This document shows positions 36,401 to 48,400 of a stretch of DNA of 64,000 bases, in pieces. The stretch comes from Symsagittifera roscoffensis. Its lineage: Eukaryota; Xenacoelomorpha; Acoela; Convolutidae. Each line of letters begins with the position of its first letter. Position 1 is the stretch's first letter. The stretch covers positions 70,805,465 to 70,869,464 of the forward strand of contig NC_087064.1 in the NCBI RefSeq assembly GCF_963678635.1. Reading direction: 5' to 3'. The notes beneath the pieces are model-generated. The model searched no databases. It had not been told where the DNA came from and was given only the letters and a program-made list of their open reading frames with translations. The position numbers were made by a program, and so were the translations under genes.

Positions 36401-39400
36401 AGGATTTTATCTGGTCAGTCAAAGAAAAATCTTCATTAACACACTTGAAATACGAAGAAGTAGAACCAACGGACGGCGGCAACGGAACAGTAACGACCCA
36501 ACCTATCGGTAGGCGAACTTAACACGGTGAGTTATTATCATCTCCCAAGACGAACTCAATGGGTCTTACAGCGTGGTAGTTGTCTTGTCCTATAAAAACT
36601 TCAACGTCCTCATAAGTTTTTTGAGTGGGCTTAACAGGTGCTAATTGTGGATATTTGTTCTGCAAATCACCAATATTGATTAATTCGGAACAAATCATGA
36701 AATCTTTATTATTCTAGACCATTAACGAGTGACGAAAACACCCAAGAGTGTGTCGACGCACTATCACAAAGAATCAATGTCATGAGACTGGTTACATCCG
36801 AGGACACACCAAGTTGTGCAATTGGCAACAACCCATTAGACGATTCAACGTCATGCACATCACTAACAGCGGCGTGGTTGGAAGTGCTGGTAATTTCTTT
36901 GGACTTATGTGCTCTAGCCGTATTTGATACATTCGAATTTTCCTTCTGAGGAAATTTTTTTACAGCTCCATGGAGCAACACATTACGTGAGCTATCGCAC
37001 TCTGGCTTAGAGAATTTTTTAGCTCCAGATTTTGCAGGAGACTATTATTGCCATTAAGACAAGCGAATCAAAGTTTCTGTTCAGCTTCGTATTTTGCTCG
37101 CTGAGTAGCATTCTTTTCCTTGAAAACAGCACAGCTCCACAATGCATGACTACCCCTACACAAAACGCACGGCGGAGTCATAGAACTTTCCTATACTTTT
37201 CTAGATAATTTGGTATTTGCTGCAAAAACTTCGGTTGTTTTTGGCTTAACTGATTCCTCAGTTTTTGCTCTAAAGTTAAGTGCACGTAATCTCTCATGCC
37301 CATCGGCTTTTTCTTTCGGCCAGTTATTGAAATCTTAGAGTGTTGGGCGCTGCCAATTATGCCTAACAGTATGCATGGACCAAGCTTCCTTGAGTTTAGA
37401 AGGAAGCTTACTAACAGCTAGGTGTAACAGGTAAACACTCTTTAGATCATTGTTGAATGACAATGATTTGAAAACTACTACGAGACCAGATATGGCAGAA
37501 GAGAAACTAATGACATTTTCCGAAGTGTGCATCTTAAGTGAAGGAAAAGTACTCAGCTTATTAAAGCGTTTGGTTGCCCAACCTTCCGTTGCACGGTGGC
37601 CACTGCTTCTCTGAACACAACGCCCCTAAAACTAAACTTCGCAATTGCTGTTTTTGCTTTGGATAATGTCAATTTCGTATCATCTTTGAGAACAGCGGAA
37701 TCAACTGTGGACTTAAACTGACCAAATCATTTGTGCCAGTTTAACGGGTTGCCGTCAAACTGGGCTAACTTCCATTCAAGTTATGCATTATTAATAATTA
37801 CGCCAACTCACGAGCGGAGAGAGATCGATCCGATGAACTGCCTTGGTTTGGGTTAGCGGAAGACGTTGCGTAGTCATCGTTGACTGGCTCAAAACCAGTA
37901 TTAGTATTACTGACAAAAGCGGAACATGTTGAGAATTAACTGACGTCCCACACAGTCCCACAACAGTCCCAAAAAACACAGTCTCACAACTACTATACGG
38001 TACGGTTGTGTTACACGGTGGGGCAACGGTTGTCTTTTTAGAAAAAATGTTTCCAGCATTACAACACTGACGGCCAATCGCCATATGTTTGCATCATTTG
38101 TATAGTAATTGTTGATATTAGGTGACATAATATGCGGTAGAAAGGGAATATTACGTTCGTCTGGACTGGCGCTGCATGGCAAGGAGGCGCCGAAAGGAAA
38201 ACCTACGGTGGGTTTACTCCAGAAGATGAGAAGTCACCACTAGTAAATGCAGGTGACAAAGAAACAAAACCATTGCCGGGTTGTGCCGGTAACATTGTGA
38301 CAGGTAATACTTCCGGTTGCCCGTTGGCAAAACTACCATTAGTTATGTTTGAACTCATGGTCTGTAAAGAAACAGCAGACGGTGGCGGTAACACGTGTGC
38401 ACTAGAATGCTTTTTGTTAACTGGGAATGAAAGAGGTGGAGCAAAAGCTTGCAAGGACAAAAGGCTTGCACTGCCAAACTGAGGCATAGCCCGATGTCCA
38501 TGATTAGGGATTCCAGGGTCACTCAATGCTATGTGTCCATGGTGCATGACCATTACTTGTGTTAATTGCATGAACGAGGCTGGCGGATGTCGTCGGTTCT
38601 GACGAAACTGGTACAGGAGTGAAGGCCAGCGAACCTAGCGCACTAGCAGTAACAGGAGATGCCTGCGAACTGACAAAGTCTACCCAAGCGTTTGTTCGAT
38701 CGGTTGCAACTTTTGAAATGGGCTGAGTTACTCTTGTCGTGTTACTTTCCGCTAACCTCTCGCCAACTTCAGATGAATTATCCTGAAGTTCAAACGCTTT
38801 AATTTCCTTTTCAATCAAGTGCTTTTTATGACTTTCAGCCAATTGCTCCAGTTCCAGCTGACTTTGTTCGAATTTAAGACAATTCTATTGCTCTTTAGGC
38901 CATACAGACACTTGATACTGCCTTTCCGGTTCCTCACGGCGTCGTTTTAGCAAAGCTAACTCATGCCGTTTCTCACTTGATGACATAGTGTGAACAGTCG
39001 AAGTATGACGATTGAAAGCAGATTCATCAGACTTATGTGACTCATGTTTTCTACTTTCCTTAGACTTATTAGAGATCTTAGACCTGTTTTCAGTTACTCG
39101 AGTTCTAACTTTCTTGCTTTGTGTGAATGTGAGGATGTCTCAGACCTACATTCTGGTAAAAAAAGTCCTTTGCTCACTGTGAAGCTGGTTGCTGGGATTG
39201 ACGAAGGTCCAAGGCTCTTCTTTTAACTCTGAGCTGCATGCATTACTTTATCGTTCATTTCGGTTACTTTCATAGGCCAAAAGTCTAGCTGCACAAAAGT
39301 TTTCCAGGGTTTTCCGTTTTTCCCGCTAACTTAATTAGTTGCTCATTTACGTCAACAGATTTTTCCAGCATCATCAATTTTTTCAATGTACTCAAGTAAC

Positions 39401-42400
39401 AATGAGTGACTTTTAAGCAGCTCAATTTCTAGATTTAGACGGATTCAAATAACTTGCGTATCACTTTTTGGAAGTTTTCGTTCAGGTTTTTTTTTCACAG
39501 GTTGATACTATTTTACGGATGTTCAATAAATAGGAAATAATTTTAAAAAATGAGATAATGTGTTGATATATAATTAAACCAAAATTATTATATTAACATT
39601 AGTTTACCAAATGGGGTAACTTGCCTCATAGCCTCTGCCTGAAGCCTGTTTTTTATGGTTCTTCGAGCTTTGAGGATGTTAACATTAGCGCTATAACGCC
39701 TTAGAAGGAGGAGAGTATCTAACTCAAGGTATGGGGGCTGGTGGAGCTCTTTGTAGTTTTCAATTATTACCTGGTCCTTAGCCTTACGCTTAGAGATAAA
39801 GTCTTTGACGCATTTCAGAGCGATAATACGTGTTAAAACTGAACTTTCCTATATATCCTCAGTTCCATTCCGTCTACAGTATACGATCGCACAAAAATTT
39901 AAATAACAGACTGACAAGTTGCTCACTACTCAGCTTGCGGTTGTTGTTGCTGCGGTGCTCATTTATTGAGTTATTAATGGGATCGTTCCAAACTACAAGA
40001 TCGTTGCGGTGAGACAAGTAGTGATGAAGGTAGTACGGTATCGATTTCTGAGATTCCCTAGTGCTGAAGTTCACACTTAAACCTTGTCTTGTAAGGCAAG
40101 TATTTTTGACGCGCTTCCGGTATGGAGCGGGAAGTTTTGTCAGCGCGTAATTCAAGGAACTAGCTCCTAAAATGAATACCCTACACTTAAGGGACCTATG
40201 TGACAGCTACGTTACGCTCAAGTACCAATGGGGTGGAAAAATCAGTAGGTCGATTTAACTCCAACAACACACACGGAGTAAACCTGAGGATTATAGAACT
40301 CAACTGAACCCACTTAATATCACCGTACGTGACCATCTAACTTTACTGTCACGCAACGAATTCAATAATCGACAGGCAAAAGCGGCTTTGATTTACTTGA
40401 AGCGAACTGGCTTTCAGTTTCACCAAAGGTGGGTGAGGGATCAGGTAAATTGGTTAAGCTCCAACAACACACGCGGAAGAAACCTGAGAATCAAAAAATT
40501 AAACTTAACTGCCTGATATTGTGCTATCAGATCACTTAACATAGGGTTGGTGTTATCCCAGAGCCCAGTTTTGAGGATTTTTTATGACAGTTTTCTACTT
40601 TTTTTGCAAAATTTTTCGGAAATTTTGATCAGCGGGTTCGAGTAAAAAACCAATCAAAAAAATTAATCTGGTAGCTCTTGTCTTGGCTCCAATTTCACGG
40701 ATGAATATTCCGTTCACATATATCCAAAAAAATTTGGTATCGAGAAAATATGTCAATCAGTTTGTCTATGTACCGATAGTAAGATATTTCACTTCAACGG
40801 AACTGTCCAAAAGTTTTGCTTGAGAAAAATTACCGGGTGCTAGCTTGCGAGAATTTTTTTTTTCATATAGTAAATCGTAAATTATTTTATAGGACAAATG
40901 GAATGTTTAATAACCAGTGTAGTCTTACAGTTTTTTAAAGATTTTGCGGCGCACCGAGTCCTGCAGAGTTACGGTTGCTAACAGGACGTCTGTACGAAAA
41001 TTGATGGACTCACTGATCCCTCGCGAGCAGAAACTCTGTTGTTGACCACAGTTCTGTCGTTTTCGGGGTTGAACACAATCCTGCTGTCCGGCACAGGTTT
41101 TGTGACATGCTTTCCTTTTTTGAAACCCTCTGATCAACACCACTCAGAACTGCTGTCGTCTTCTTCTTCTGTGTGGGAGCCAAAGCATGCTCAGAGGCAG
41201 CGCTTCGCCAGCTCGATCGCCTTGATCGGATCGTCGGTAAGGACTGAAAGCTCGGTGTTGGTGTCGCCAAATATGGATTGTCGGGTCCTGAGAGTTGCTG
41301 GACATTCGAGCAGCCAGTGTTCCAGGGTTTGGTTATCTTGGAAGCGTTTTGGGCATCTTGGGTCTGTTGTTGGGTCCATAAGGTGGCGATACGCAGCCAG
41401 TTGCATGCTGTGCCCCGCTCTCTGTCTCGCTAACATGACAGCGTCTCTTCTATTGGTCAGCGTTTTATCGTCCTTGGCGGTAGAGTGGTTGGCGTACACA
41501 GCTGCTGTCCTGGCGTGGGAGGGCGATTTGTCTTTCAGGGTTCGTTTGATTACTGCTTTGGCGGCTTTCAGGCTTGTAGGTTGGGCGTCGTCTTCGAGTT
41601 CTGTGGCTTCGTTGGCAAATTTGTCGGCGAGTTCGTTCCCGGGAATGTCCATGTGGCCGGGAACCCATTGGATGTCGATGTGGCTGTCCATGGCATCCAG
41701 CCGACGGCACATGGAGGCAACATCAGGGCTTTCATTGTCCAGAGCGGCGGTCAGAGACTGGGAGTCGGTGCAAATCAGTACTTTGTCGTGCTCTTCAACG
41801 TTGTTCTTTTCCAGCCACTTGATTGCGCTATCCATGGCCTCTTTCTCTTCTTCATAGGAAGATGTGATGATCCTTCCTTTGGTTTTTATCTTGTCGATCG
41901 TGACCAGATTCTCCGGGTCGCCGTGGGTCACAACCATCGCAGACCCGCCAAAGTGGGTACCTTCAGAGGCTGATCCATCTGTGTAGATCACCCACTTGGC
42001 CTCACTCTCGCGGATGACTCGTATGGCGTTGGTCCTGGCATTGTCAGTTCTGTTGCCACCAACCAGTGTTGAGCTCACAGTCCATTTCTCCGGGTTGGCG
42101 GTCCACAGGTAATCAGTAGGGCCAGCAAGCGGTTCTCGGGGCGTTAGTCCTTCTGGGAGTTAGGCCTCTAACCTCTTGCTGCTCTCACGCCAGCTGTCGC
42201 GGCAGAGTCTGTGTCTCTGTTCGCCTTCGAGAGCGAGGCGTCTCGGGTGGTTCGGAGGACATCTGAACGCTTTCTCCCTGGAGGTGGCTATCAGCTGCCG
42301 GGAGATTGTCTCATAGCTGGGCAGGCCCGCTTGATGCGGAGGGCTTCCACAGGAGAGGAGGCGGTCTGGCCGGTGATGCGACGAAGAGCTTGGTTCTGCG

Positions 42401-45400
42401 CTCTTTCCAAGCGGTCCATTTGCGTCCTGGCAATCCACGGCTGCCAGGCAGGGGCGGCGTAGTCCAAGATGCTGCGCTGCGTTGCCAGGTAGACGCTGCG
42501 CATGGGGCGCTTCTTCCATCCCCAGCCAGTGTTGCCAAGGCAAGCTAGGAGTTTGCAGCGTTTCTCGACTTTCCTAACAACATATTCAACGTGTTGTTGG
42601 AACTAGAGGGTCCGGTTCATGTAAAGGCCGAGGAGCTTCGGAGCTGGGTCGAACTTCATTTGTAGGTTGTTCATGTTAAGGGACGGGACCCACTTGGAGT
42701 CACAGGACGCTGTCGAGAAGAAGGTGACGACACTCTTGTCGCTAAGGAGCATCTTTTTCCTGCGGCACCAGGACTCGATGTGCTTAACTGCTTCTTGGAC
42801 TCTCCACTGAGCGGTCTCCTTGTTGTGGTCGCTGGCCCAGATCGTGAGGTCGTCTGCGAAGATTGAGTTCAAGATTGAGGTCTTTCGGAATGACGTCGGC
42901 TACGGAGTTAATGTAAAAGAGGAACAGCATAGGAGATAATACTGCACCTTGCGGGACTCCGTGGACCAACCAACTGGTTCTGCTGAGGTTACCATTAAAC
43001 AGGACGCGGAATTGTCGATTTCTGAGGAAGGCCCAAATCCAGCGGATGAAAGACAGAGGGACTCCGCTCTCGAACAAGCATAGCAGGAGGTCCTCTTTCC
43101 AAACCCTGTCATAGGCGCGGGACAAATCCAGCAGGGCCATGACAGTGCGCTTGGGTTTGCGTTCCTGGAATCCATCACTGATGTTTTGGGAGATCCTGAT
43201 CAGCTGATCATCGCAACTGCGGTTTTTCCGGAACCCGGCCTGGGTATGGCAGAACATGCCTCGGGACTCTGCGAGGTTGTAGAGGCTGTGAAATATCATC
43301 CTCTCCAGTAACTTCACAATGCATGAGGTTAAACTGACTGGCCGGTAAGACTCGATTTTACTAGCAGGCTTGCCGGACTTGAGCAGCGGGATGATGACCG
43401 CATTACGCCAGACTTGGGGGACAACTCCCTCTCTGAACGACATGTTGAAGACGCGGAGGAGTTCAGTCTTGGCATGGTTACCAAGGTTCTTCAAAAAGGT
43501 CGGCGGGACCTCGTCGGGGCCGGCTGCTCCAGGGTTCTTCATCTTTTTCAGGGCACGATTCAGGTCGATTAACGAGAAGTCTGCTGTGGTGCTGTCGTCT
43601 GCACTAGGGCTGTTCACTGTGCGTTTCGCAAGGCGGATCCTGCTTCTTTCTTCTGCCGAGAAGCTGATTTTGCTGACTTTGGCGTAGTGAGCCGCAAAGC
43701 CATCTGCCTTGGAAGGGTTGCTGGTCAGGATCTTGTCTCAGACCCTTATAGCTTCGTTCGGGCTGCAAGAGTCCGGGCTACCGCTGATGGCACCAAGAAC
43801 GCGCCAGGTCTTCGCGTAGTCCTTTTGGTTTTCCAGCGTTTCCACAAACTCTGTCCAGCTCTTCTCTTTCTCTTGTTCCACGGCCGAGGCAACCTCACCA
43901 CAAGCTGCAACCCATTCTTCGCGGAGGGTGTGGACGAGCTTCCGGAGGTTGTTCCTTTTCTTCACAAGAAGGCGCACTCTGGGGGACAAACCAACTTTCT
44001 TACTTTTGCCAGATTTGGTTTTCCCGACGTGGGCTTTGCCCACCTCCATGATGGCTTCCTTGAATCTCTTCGCGCTGGCTCTGACGGTAGGGAGGATTTC
44101 CCAGAGGGCGACCTCCGACTCTAAGGCGTCGTTGAAGGTGTTCCAGTTGACGTTTTTCGTCTTCCAGCGGGCGGGTTTCGGAGCTTGAGGGAACAGGCCT
44201 ACTCTGCAGCGCAGGGTGATCACCATTGGTAGGTGGTCAGATCCTAGACACTCTCCCACTGTCCATTCAGTTCTGGACCTCCAACGGGTGTGGACGAGGA
44301 AGGTGTCGGGCGAGCTCTCTCCTGTTGTCCCTCTGTTAATACGGGTGGGGGTACCGTCGTTGGCGCACAGGAGGTCGCTGTCTGCCATCCACTCCTCGAT
44401 GCGGTCCCCTCTGCTGTCCTGGGGTTGGTGCAGGTCCCAGAGGCGGGAGTGGGCGTTGACATCTCCTCCGTAAAAGCAGTCGACGCCGGACGGGAGGTTG
44501 TCGAGGACGAGTAATTCTTCAGTGTTGACTTCTCTGTTGGGGGGATGTAGATGTTCGTCACATTGGTCCATTTCTTCTTGGAAAGGCGGTATCTGATTGA
44601 GCATGATTCCACCTTGCCGGTTTGGCGATTCCAGCACTTGCGGGACTCAAACGCGGCGTCTTCCTTGATGAAGGTCAGCAAACCGCCTCCGACTTTGCCT
44701 CCTGGACGGTCTACTCTGATGCAACTGTAGCCGTCGATCTTGGGGGTCTTGTCCTTGGCTCTGAGTTTGGACTCCTGGGTGATCGCAACGTCTATGTCTA
44801 GCTCCTTGACTCTGGCAGCGAGCTCCTGCATCTTCAGTTTGATGCCATCTGCGTTCCACTGTAAGATGCGAAGGGCTTCCTTGGATGACTTGCCGCCATT
44901 GCGGGTGCGGTCTTCCAGTTCGCTGAAGTCCGGAGTGGGGGCGGGTGTGGGTTTGTCGCATGCAGCGCAGTCCCAGTCAGTTCCGGCGGCAAAGAGATCT
45001 ACCTCGTCTCTGGTGTGGCCTTGTTTGATTCACGTAGTGGCCGAGCGTGTAGATTTGTTGCTGCAACCTCCCGCACTCGGATGCGGATAGAGAGGTAGGT
45101 AAATTCGCTCGAGATAAGCTATCCTAGAGGTATGAGACCAGTAATTTCCTCGCAAAAACAAATAACGTTCACGTCGAGAGATTTCAGACCAGTAACCTCC
45201 TGGTACAAACAAATTACCTCCTCGTCCAGAGGTTTGAAACCAGTAGTCGCTTCTGTGTACTTATGAATCCATTCTCTGCAAATCTCCTGAAGCGTATATA
45301 ACGGTGAAGCTCGTGTCGGCAAACTATCAAATAATCAGGGTACTGACGGTCCCTTGTGGGGCGCCAAAATGAGCGCCAAAACGTGCTAAAAATCCGTACG

Positions 45401-48400
45401 ATGAAAATAAAACCGAAAAATCAGTAATAAATTTGTATTTTCGGCAATACAAAATTCATTGGCAATATTGATAACTTCATCCAAAATTTGCTGTAAAACA
45501 AGTTCATAAACTCCCCAATAATCGGATCCGATTGTAATTTGTTTCAGCGCAAGCTAGCCTTAAGAACCGGTAATGTCCTTGAGACAAATTGCCCTTTTTG
45601 ACGGTCAGCCTTAAACAAGGCTTAACCGAATTATAACCAAAAAAAATAGTAAAAAACGGTCAAATAGCGCTAAAGCCCCTCGGGTCTACATGTTTTAAGG
45701 TCTGCCTATGGGGGAGTTTAAACCCGAGTCAGCTGGCAAATCTGTATATAGTACGTTCGGAAGAAGCCGCTCGGCCAGCTGCGCTAATGTGTAGTTATTT
45801 TTTTGGTCCAATCATATTCAAATTTGTCTACATGCATTTTTACTCTCGCTTACATTTGCGATGCAACAACGTGTTACGGTATTTTTCACGTAACTTACGG
45901 CAAAGGTAAGTGAGAAAAGAAAAAACGAAAAACAATTCAATCTTTTGCTGTAGCCAATTGTAAAACAAAAATTAGCTATTGCAACAATCAAATTTTGAAG
46001 ATTTATTTTCAAAGTTTTGAAAAACCCAGTTTTTTACTAAAAAAATTAATTATAATCCAATATAATCCATTATAATCGATTATAACCAATTATAATGGAT
46101 GAAAAGGATCTCTATATCAAATTTTATAATCAATCATTAATCCATTATAACCGATTATTTTAGATTTTACATTTTGATGAAAGGAGAGCAGGAAAGTTCA
46201 TAATAATCGCTTATTATCCATGGAATTCCATATCGATAGTCTTTGAATAACAAAATTTTGAAACTATTTAAAATTTGGACAAAATCAAGGATCAAGTTTA
46301 AAAATTTAAGTCCGACGAAATTAATACGACCAATTAGCTAGCCTCAATTCAATTTGGAACATTTTTGTTGCGCGGGATAATTCGCTACGTATAAAAAGTT
46401 CGAGTTACGTTTTCAGCATTATGAATAAATACTTCTAAACACGCATAAATTGGTCCAGAGCATGGTCAAATTGGCAGTTTTCAAAATTTATGTAACAAAA
46501 AAATAATAGAACGTAACATATCTTTTTATATTTGATGAGAAGGATTCAATGTTTTCAACGGCGTCTAAAATTTTTTTGTCAAAAGTTATCATATTGAGCG
46601 CCGAACGTTGACTGAATAAAAAAACATCACCCCAAGCATAAAAACTCCGTCTTCTTCGAAAGTCGGAACAACAAGATCGCTCGTATATCAGGGCAAAGCC
46701 CTGAAAGCTCCGGCTGTCCCTTAATTCACATCGAAAAGTTTGTGGGAAACGAAAATATTGAAAAGTTATTCAATTTGGGCTATATCAAAGATCAATTGTA
46801 AAAATTTGAGTCGTACAAAATTAAAACGACCAATTAGCCTCAAGTCAATTTGGAACGATTTTGCTCTCGGGATAATTTGCCACGAATAAATGATTAGCGT
46901 TAAGTTTTCAGGATTTTGGACAAAATTTTAAAGTTCGCATGAATTAGTACAGATCATTATCAAATTGACAATTTTCAAGTATCAAAAATATACCACCTGA
47001 GTTGTAGAATAAAGGTTGCGTGGAACAAAATATGGGGTACCTAGGTATGAGATACCAAGAAAGATTTATTTTGTCGCAAAAAGTGTGGATTGAAGTCGCT
47101 GTAATGTTAATCGATCTGAAGTCCCGTCGGCTAAATGCCCGGTACCCTGGATAGGAAATGGGTAAAACTTGTTGCAACTCGAATTATTTATATGTAGAAC
47201 CATCAGAGAATTCAACAGCTTGAAATTATGGTATTCGTATTGAGCGAATCAGCCGTTGGTATTGGTTTTGGTATTGATCAATAGCGCGCCTCTGGTATTG
47301 GCCTTAATCATTTACAATTCAAGCTGTTTTTTTTGGTTAATATATTTTTAATAACGGATTTTTTTGTTAATATTGAACTTTTCTTCGTTAATATTTTGCT
47401 GAAAGAAATTGTTCGTTAATATCGGTTGTTGTTTTATTCAACCGATATTCAACCAATATTTTCAATTTTTGCATTTTCGCGAGTCGTCATTCCGAAATAG
47501 TCTTAAGCAGAAAGCAAAAACTGGTTTTGTTACACTAACATATACAACAATCATTGATATTATGAACAGCAGGTAATGATAAATTCTTAGAAAATAGTAT
47601 TGAGGGATTGATAGGTTATGCTAATGGTATTAGTTTTAGTACGACTATTGACGATTTAGCTTAGTAGCGGTGTTTGGATTGGTATTGCTTTTGATGTTGG
47701 TATTGGTATTGGTATTGGTATTGGTATTGGTATTGGTATTGCTATTGGTATTGCTATTGGTACTAGTATTGGTATTGGTAATGGTAATGGTATTGGTGTT
47801 TAGTGCATGATATTGGTATTGGGATTGTGATTGCACAGTTTCCAGTTTTTTTTCACCGGCTTACGAAAAACCATATTTATCAAGATAATTTTGCTGGTAT
47901 CCATAGACAAGAAAGTATCTTGGGATAAAAGGTGATTCAACGAGGTGAAAAGTTTTTTTTTCATCTGATGAATTGAAATGCTGAAAACTTTCTTGCCTAG
48001 TTTTGTTTTACTTTCTGAAAATTTTTAGGATTGGGTGGTACTTTTTAGAAGTATATTCACCTCGACCCATCGTATGGGATTTTTATTTTTTTCTTGGAAA
48101 ACTTCGTATATTACAAAATCAAGTTTCAGTGAACTATAACATGTCTTAAAGCCCAATTTTTGCAGCTTCTTAAAGGAGCTAACAAGGATGTTTGTTGTGT
48201 TGTTCGAATAAACAGCCGGCAGTCATTATGAATAATCACTTTAGAGCATTTAATAGCTTTTATCTTATTTTGATAGGATAAACTCTTTGTATTTATTTTG
48301 GTGTTTTGTTCCAGAAGCCATTTTACGTAATGTTGCTTCTATGTAACTGAGTTTTGTATCAAGTAGAACAACCGGATACTTGTCCCGACTTTCAAAGAAA

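Larger units (their letters stand above)
40930..45027 (-). mobile_element. non-LTR retrotransposon (I/R1-like LINE with RNase H), 5'-truncated
   Basis: The minus strand carries, in order, the start of an apurinic-type endonuclease, RT and RNase H with a terminal zinc motif. No ORF1 is present, so it is 5'-truncated. Its 5' end abuts BEL leader sequence at 45027/45028. The region is more GC-rich than its surroundings and less decayed than the LTR elements, which suggests a younger insertion. RNase H in the same ORF points to the I/R1/LOA group; I cannot choose among those clades by eye. Confidence 0.85.
26696..45868 (-). mobile_element. BEL/Pao retrotransposon interrupted by two other elements
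   Basis: Minus-strand order from 45868 downward: 5' LTR, leader with primer site (45028-45369), LINE insertion (about 40930-45027), unassigned ORF region (39600-40560), gag (about 39240-37160), protease (36981-36700), RT (about 36120-35560), RNase H (35420-35041), a complete gypsy insertion (29061-35040), the rest of RNase H (29058-28560), integrase (28230-27418), C-terminal domain (27410-27150) and 3' LTR (27190-26696). Multiple frameshifts and an Asn in the RT catalytic box show decay. Without insertions it would be roughly 9 kb. Confidence 0.8.

Noticed and set aside
41039-41857. 272-codon + strand open frame
   Set aside because: It is a shadow of the LINE RNase H gene, which has all catalytic motifs on the minus strand.
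46944-47177. 77-codon minus-strand frame
   Set aside because: No domain and no conservation with the related repeat copy upstream.
47645-47836. Minus-strand frame of Asn-Thr repeats
   Set aside because: It is a translation of the TTGGTA microsatellite, not a gene.
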